From Prevotellaceae bacterium (GTDB lineage Bacteria > Bacteroidota > Bacteroidia > Bacteroidales > Bacteroidaceae): a stretch of 9,023 nt of DNA. Positions 5,708 to 9,023 of this stretch are shown here, in pieces. Within the stretch, counting starts at the first letter, position 1. Each line of letters opens with the position of its first letter. Location of the stretch: positions 1 to 9,023 of the forward strand of contig JAUNQM010000083.1 of assembly GCA_030536165.1 (NCBI GenBank), in the 5' to 3' direction. The notes beneath the pieces are model-generated. The model saw only the letters and a program-made list of their open reading frames with translations. It did no database searches and had not been told where the DNA came from. Position numbers and translations under genes: made by a program.

Positions 5708-5740
5708 CAAAGTTAATAAAAGTTTGTGGCTTTAACGAAA
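5708..5740 (-). promoter_or_regulatory. fba promoter
   Basis: Read on the minus strand, TAACTTTG (complement of 5708-5715) is an exact TAnnTTTG element. TTTCG (complement of 5736-5740), 20 nt further upstream, is a near match to the TTTG -33 box. Transcription would begin near 5700, leaving a leader of about 37 nt before the fba ATG. Confidence 0.65.
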
Positions 5741-5802
5741 GGTTTAATATTTTTTTACAATCAAACTCAAAAAAACTTAATCTACAACAAAGTATTTATC
5801 GT

Positions 5803-5838
5803 TTTGTGTCGCGGTCTCACATTTTTTTATTACCTTTG
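5803..5838 (+). promoter_or_regulatory. trpS promoter
   Basis: TACCTTTG at 5831-5838 is an exact TAnnTTTG element. The nearest TTTG upstream is at 5803-5806, 24 nt away, somewhat longer than the usual 19-21 nt, so the -33 part is less certain. The predicted start is near 5845, giving an A-rich leader of about 36 nt before the ATG at 5881. I see no T-box or leader-peptide attenuator. Confidence 0.65.
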
Positions 5839-5880
5839 CAAGAAATATGCAAATAAATAGAAATTCAAAAAATAAGAAAT

Positions 5881-6966
5881 ATGAGTAAGATTATACTGAC
5901 AGGCGACCGCCCTACTGGTAAACTCCACCTCGGACACTATGTAGGCTCATTGCGTCGCAGAGTTGAGTTGCAGAATGAGGGCGGGTACGACCGCTTCTTT
6001 GTGTTTATTGCCGATGTACAGGCACTGACAGATAATGCCGAGAATCCTGAAAAGATTCGTCAGAGCATTATGCAAGTTGCATTGGACTACCTTTCAGTCG
6101 GTCTCGACCCTGAAAAGGTGACCATCTTCATCCAGAGCCAGATACCTGAGTTGTCGGAACTGACACAATACCTCAGCAACCTTGTCACGGTGAGTCGTCT
6201 GCAACGCAACCCGACTGTGAAGACAGAAATACAGATGCGCAACTTCGAGGCAAACATCCCTGTTGGTTTCTTCTGCTACCCTGTCTCACAGGCGGCTGAC
6301 ATCACGCTGTTCAAATCAACGATTGTGCCTGTTGGCGAAGACCAGAAACCTATGCTTGAGCAGACACGCGAACTCGTGCGCAGTTTCAACCGCGTCTATG
6401 GAGAGACTTTGGTAGAGCCTAACATTCTGTTGCCTAAGAACCAGGCTTGCATGCGTCTGCCAGGAACCGACGGCAAGGCAAAGATGAGCAAGAGCCTCGG
6501 CAACTGCATCTACCTCTCAGACGATGCAAAGGAAGTTGAGAAGAAGGTAAAGAGCATGTTTACCGACCCTGACCACCTCAGAGTGGAAGACCCTGGCAAG
6601 ATTGAAGGCAACTGCGTGTTCACATACCTCGACGCCTTCTGCTGCGATGATGACTTCGCAGAGTTCTGGCCTGAATATAAGAACCTCGACGAACTGAAAG
6701 ACCACTACCGTCGTGGAGGTCTTGGCGACATGAAGTGCAAGAAGTTCCTCAACAAGGTGCTCGAAAAAGAACTTGCACCAATCCGCGAACGTCGCAAACA
6801 GTATGAACAGAACATCCCTGCTGTATTCGACATCCTTAAGCAAGGAACTGCCTCTGCACGCGAATTTGCACAGCAGACGATGGACGAAGTACGCAAGGCT
6901 ATGCGCATCGACTATTTCAATGACGCAGAATGGATAAAGGAGCAGTCTGAGAGATTCCAACAGTAA
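5881..6966 (+). CDS. trpS: Tryptophanyl-tRNA synthetase
   Basis: This 361-aa class I aminoacyl-tRNA synthetase charges tRNA-Trp with tryptophan. The HIGH-type signature is HLGH at 16-19 in PTGKLHLGHYVGSL. The KMSKS loop is exact at 201-205 in the sequence DGKAKMSKSLGN. VPVGEDQ (about 150-155) and RLQRNPT lie between them as in the family. The C-terminal helical part (about 230-361) is the anticodon-recognition region. It is about 30 residues longer than the E. coli enzyme (334 aa), which fits the Bacteroidales form. The ATG at 5881 is chosen because the first beta strand (KIILTGDRPTG) begins immediately after it. It has its own promoter at 5803-5838. No terminator separates it from malQ, 43 bp downstream, so the two may be co-transcribed. 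Confidence 0.96.
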   Translation: MSKIILTGDRPTGKLHLGHYVGSLRRRVELQNEGGYDRFFVFIADVQALTDNAENPEKIRQSIMQVALDYLSVGLDPEKVTIFIQSQIPELSELTQYLSNLVTVSRLQRNPTVKTEIQMRNFEANIPVGFFCYPVSQAADITLFKSTIVPVGEDQKPMLEQTRELVRSFNRVYGETLVEPNILLPKNQACMRLPGTDGKAKMSKSLGNCIYLSDDAKEVEKKVKSMFTDPDHLRVEDPGKIEGNCVFTYLDAFCCDDDFAEFWPEYKNLDELKDHYRRGGLGDMKCKKFLNKVLEKELAPIRERRKQYEQNIPAVFDILKQGTASAREFAQQTMDEVRKAMRIDYFNDAEWIKEQSERFQQ

Positions 6967-6980
6967 GATACCCTTTTCTA

Positions 6981-7007
6981 GAGTAGCTAGAATAACTCGA
7001 ATAGCTA
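6981..7007. repeat. 9-nt tandem repeat between trpS and malQ
   Basis: There are three consecutive nonamers: GAGTAGCTA, GAATAACTC and GAATAGCTA. They end 2 nt before the malQ ATG, so they make up the whole ribosome-binding region. The same motif reappears at 9012-9023, after malQ. Tandem runs of this kind are familiar from Prevotella intergenic DNA, as I remember it. No Shine-Dalgarno sequence or promoter box is seen in the gap. Confidence 0.6.
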
Positions 7008-7009
7008 GT

Positions 7010-8989
7010 ATGAACATCATATTTAATATAGAATACCGCACACAATGGGGCGAGAGCCTTGCTGTGAAGACGGATGCAAGCGAACAGCTCATTCACCTGT
7101 CGTATTTGCCAGGCGACGTCTGGCATGGAGAAGCTGAGCTCAACTGTGGCACACAATATAGATATTGCGTAGTGCATGACAACGATGAGATTGTCAGAAT
7201 CGAAAGCGTTTGTCTGCCTCACGTTGTGGAAGGTACTGCCAATGAAAAAGGCGAACTTATCCTCAACGACAAATGGGCTGAGCCTAAGCGCATCGCCGGC
7301 ATTGCTGTGCCAGTGTTCTCGCTTCGCACAAAGGGAAGTCAGGGTGTTGGCGACTTTGGCGACTTAAAGATGCTCATCGACTGGGCGACACGCATGGGGC
7401 TTCGCGCCATTCAGATTCTCCCAATCAACGACACGACCAACGACGGCACTTACCGCGATTCATACCCATACAACTGCATATCTTCGTTTGCCCTCCACCC
7501 AATGTATCTTGATTTGCGCAAGTTTGGTGAAGTAAGCGATGAACTCAATCAGCTCAACACCCTGCCACAGATTGACTATGAGAAGGTAAACATAGCCAAG
7601 CGAAAAGCCATTATCGAGGTATTCAAGCAGACTTGGAAAGAGGTCAAGGCAACTGCCGACTTCAAGCAATGGAAGGAAAAGAACGAATACTGGCTGCGTC
7701 CATACTCACAGTTCCGCGCCCAACAAACCGTTTACGACTTTGAAAGCGGAAAGTATTCGCCTGAACTTTATTGCTTCACGCAATACATGCTGCACCTTCA
7801 GCTGAAGGAGGCTGCCGACTATGCCCGCCACAAAGGCATCATTCTCAAGGGCGACATTCCTATCGGCGTGAGCCGCGAAGGCGTGGAGGTTGTATCGTAT
7901 CCAGACCTGTTCAATGCCGACCAAAGCACAGGCGCTCCACCAGACTTCTTCTCTGCTGACGGACAGAACTGGGGATTCCCAACCTACAACTGGGACGAGA
8001 TGGCAAAAGACGGCTACACGTGGTGGAAGCGTCGTATGCAGAACATGGCGCAGTATTTCTCAGCCTACCGCATTGACCACATTCTTGGTTTCTTCCGCAT
8101 CTGGGCGATACCAATGGCTGCAAGAAAGGAAGGCGAAGTACTGAAGATGTCGAAAGGCGTTGTGTCTGGCTGCGAAGGTCAGTTCCAACCCGCAATACCA
8201 ATGTCTATAGATGAGATTTGCAGCTATGGTCTTTGGCTCAACGAAGCAGACCGAGACGGACTGTTCATTGAAGATTTCCGCACAAAAGGCACCTATCATC
8301 CGCGTATCAACGGTCAGAGCACCGAGACATACAATAAACTCGACGATAATCAGAAACAGGCTTTCAACAACCTGTACAACAATTTCTTCTTCAATCGCAA
8401 CGAACAGTTCTGGTATGGCGAGGCAATGAAGAAACTCCCTGCACTCACAAGGAGCAACCTCATGATCTGTTGCGGTGAAGACCTCGGCATGGTGCCATCG
8501 TGTGTGCCAACCGTAATGAACCAGTTGAATATCCTTTCGCTTGAGATAGAGAACATGCCAAAAGCACTTGGCACGAACTTCGGCAACCCTCAATCGTATC
8601 CATTCATGTCGGTCTGCACCATATCCTCACACGACACTCACACCTTGAGAGGCTGGTGGGAAGACGACCCTGTTCGCGCACAAGACTATTATAATAATGT
8701 GTTGCACCTTTGTGGCAAAGCACCTGAAAAGCTCCCAGGATGGATGGCTGAACAGATTATCTGCCATAACCTTGCAGCAAACTCTGCTTTGTGCATACTC
8801 ACATTGCAAGACTGGATTGGCATTGAAGAACGCCTGCGCAACGACGATGCAAAGTCGGAACGCATTAACGAACCTGCCAACCCTCGCCACTATTGGCGTT
8901 GGCGCATGCATCTCAACCTCGAAGAACTGGTGAACGACGACGCATTCAACCGCCACGTCTCACAGCTCTGTCAGGCTTACGGACGATAA
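7010..8989 (+). CDS. malQ: 4-alpha-glucanotransferase (GH77), compact form
   Basis: This 659-aa enzyme moves alpha-1,4-glucan segments between acceptor glucans in maltodextrin and glycogen metabolism. Residues 1-93 form a beta-rich N-terminal domain, possibly a reduced CBM20-like module (IIFNIEYRTQWGESLAV start). The GH77 barrel runs from about 95 (IAGIAVPVFSL). Active-site residues are D356 (nucleophile, YRIDHILGF), E490 (acid/base, CCGEDLGMVP) and D542 (SSHDTHT). GDIPIGVSREGVEV and GQNWGFPTYNW are also GH77 signatures. D356 and E490 are 134 residues apart, against about 47 in Thermus amylomaltase, which indicates the inserted subdomain seen in the plant DPE2-like group. Bacteroides homologues I remember are near 890 aa with a second CBM20 and a longer insert, so this one looks trimmed. 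No terminator is visible before the window ends. Confidence 0.93.
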   Translation: MNIIFNIEYRTQWGESLAVKTDASEQLIHLSYLPGDVWHGEAELNCGTQYRYCVVHDNDEIVRIESVCLPHVVEGTANEKGELILNDKWAEPKRIAGIAVPVFSLRTKGSQGVGDFGDLKMLIDWATRMGLRAIQILPINDTTNDGTYRDSYPYNCISSFALHPMYLDLRKFGEVSDELNQLNTLPQIDYEKVNIAKRKAIIEVFKQTWKEVKATADFKQWKEKNEYWLRPYSQFRAQQTVYDFESGKYSPELYCFTQYMLHLQLKEAADYARHKGIILKGDIPIGVSREGVEVVSYPDLFNADQSTGAPPDFFSADGQNWGFPTYNWDEMAKDGYTWWKRRMQNMAQYFSAYRIDHILGFFRIWAIPMAARKEGEVLKMSKGVVSGCEGQFQPAIPMSIDEICSYGLWLNEADRDGLFIEDFRTKGTYHPRINGQSTETYNKLDDNQKQAFNNLYNNFFFNRNEQFWYGEAMKKLPALTRSNLMICCGEDLGMVPSCVPTVMNQLNILSLEIENMPKALGTNFGNPQSYPFMSVCTISSHDTHTLRGWWEDDPVRAQDYYNNVLHLCGKAPEKLPGWMAEQIICHNLAANSALCILTLQDWIGIEERLRNDDAKSERINEPANPRHYWRWRMHLNLEELVNDDAFNRHVSQLCQAYGR

Positions 8990-9011
8990 GTCCCCCTTGA
9001 ATTCCCAAAAC

Positions 9012-9023
9012 AGCTAGAATAGC
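9012..9023. repeat. Partial copy of the 9-nt repeat after malQ, cut by the window end
   Basis: AGCTAGAATAGC follows the malQ stop codon by 22 nt. Its first ten bases are identical to 6985-6994 in the repeat before malQ. The window ends inside it, so the number of units is unknown. Confidence 0.5.

Noticed and set aside
5839..5880. T-box or leader-peptide control of trpS
   Set aside because: The leader predicted from the TAnnTTTG box is only about 36 nt, is A-rich and unstructured, and has no Trp codon run or T-box sequence.

Overview
The window looks like chromosomal DNA of a Bacteroidales bacterium, most likely Prevotella or a close relative. Three intergenic regions carry the Bacteroidetes-type promoter element TAnnTTTG (206-213, 5831-5838, and 5708-5715 on the minus strand). 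Start codons are preceded by A-rich leaders, not Shine-Dalgarno sequences. The aldolase, TrpS and GH77 proteins also resemble Bacteroidales versions as I remember them. I see no transposase, phage gene, CRISPR array, rRNA or tRNA.

Layout. Positions 1-243 hold no gene but contain a two-hairpin, REP-like intergenic repeat, an 11-bp-stem inverted repeat, and a well-formed promoter (TTTG-N19-TAnnTTTG). This promoter precedes a plus-strand group: a 70-aa HTH regulator (244-456), a secreted 261-aa protein with a DUF2059-like segment (539-1324), an NfeD/YuaF-like membrane protein (1396-1992), a possible 16-codon hydrophobic peptide overlapping its stop codon (1989-2039), and a flotillin-type SPFH protein (2118-3479). 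A strong intrinsic terminator (3493-3532) closes the group. NfeD plus flotillin is a known membrane-organisation pair. The regulator and the secreted protein are less usual companions.

After the terminator comes a CPBP-family intramembrane protease (3579-4337). The next 327 bp have no gene. They hold an AT/CGCGCG inverted repeat, a 7-nt tandem repeat, an array of four palindromic repeats (core ACACCTAAGGTGT) spaced 23-24 nt centre to centre, and a perfect 16-bp-arm hairpin just downstream of the convergent aldolase gene. The class II fructose-bisphosphate aldolase gene (fba, minus strand, 5663-4665) and tryptophanyl-tRNA synthetase gene (trpS, 5881-6966) diverge from a 217-bp region with a promoter on each strand. 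trpS is followed 43 bp later by a compact 659-aa 4-alpha-glucanotransferase of GH77 (malQ, 7010-8989), probably co-transcribed.

The coding content is mostly housekeeping: glycolysis, translation, alpha-glucan metabolism and membrane organisation. The less expected material lies between the genes. There is a direct GC-rich repeat on both sides of the DUF2059-like gene, degenerate short tandem repeats (7-nt or 9-nt period) in several intergenic regions, and the four-palindrome array. I found no clear new defence or mobile system. The best candidates for something undescribed are the palindrome array, the 16-codon ORF in the nfeD-flotillin junction, and the pairing of an HTH gene and a DUF2059-like gene with the flotillin module.
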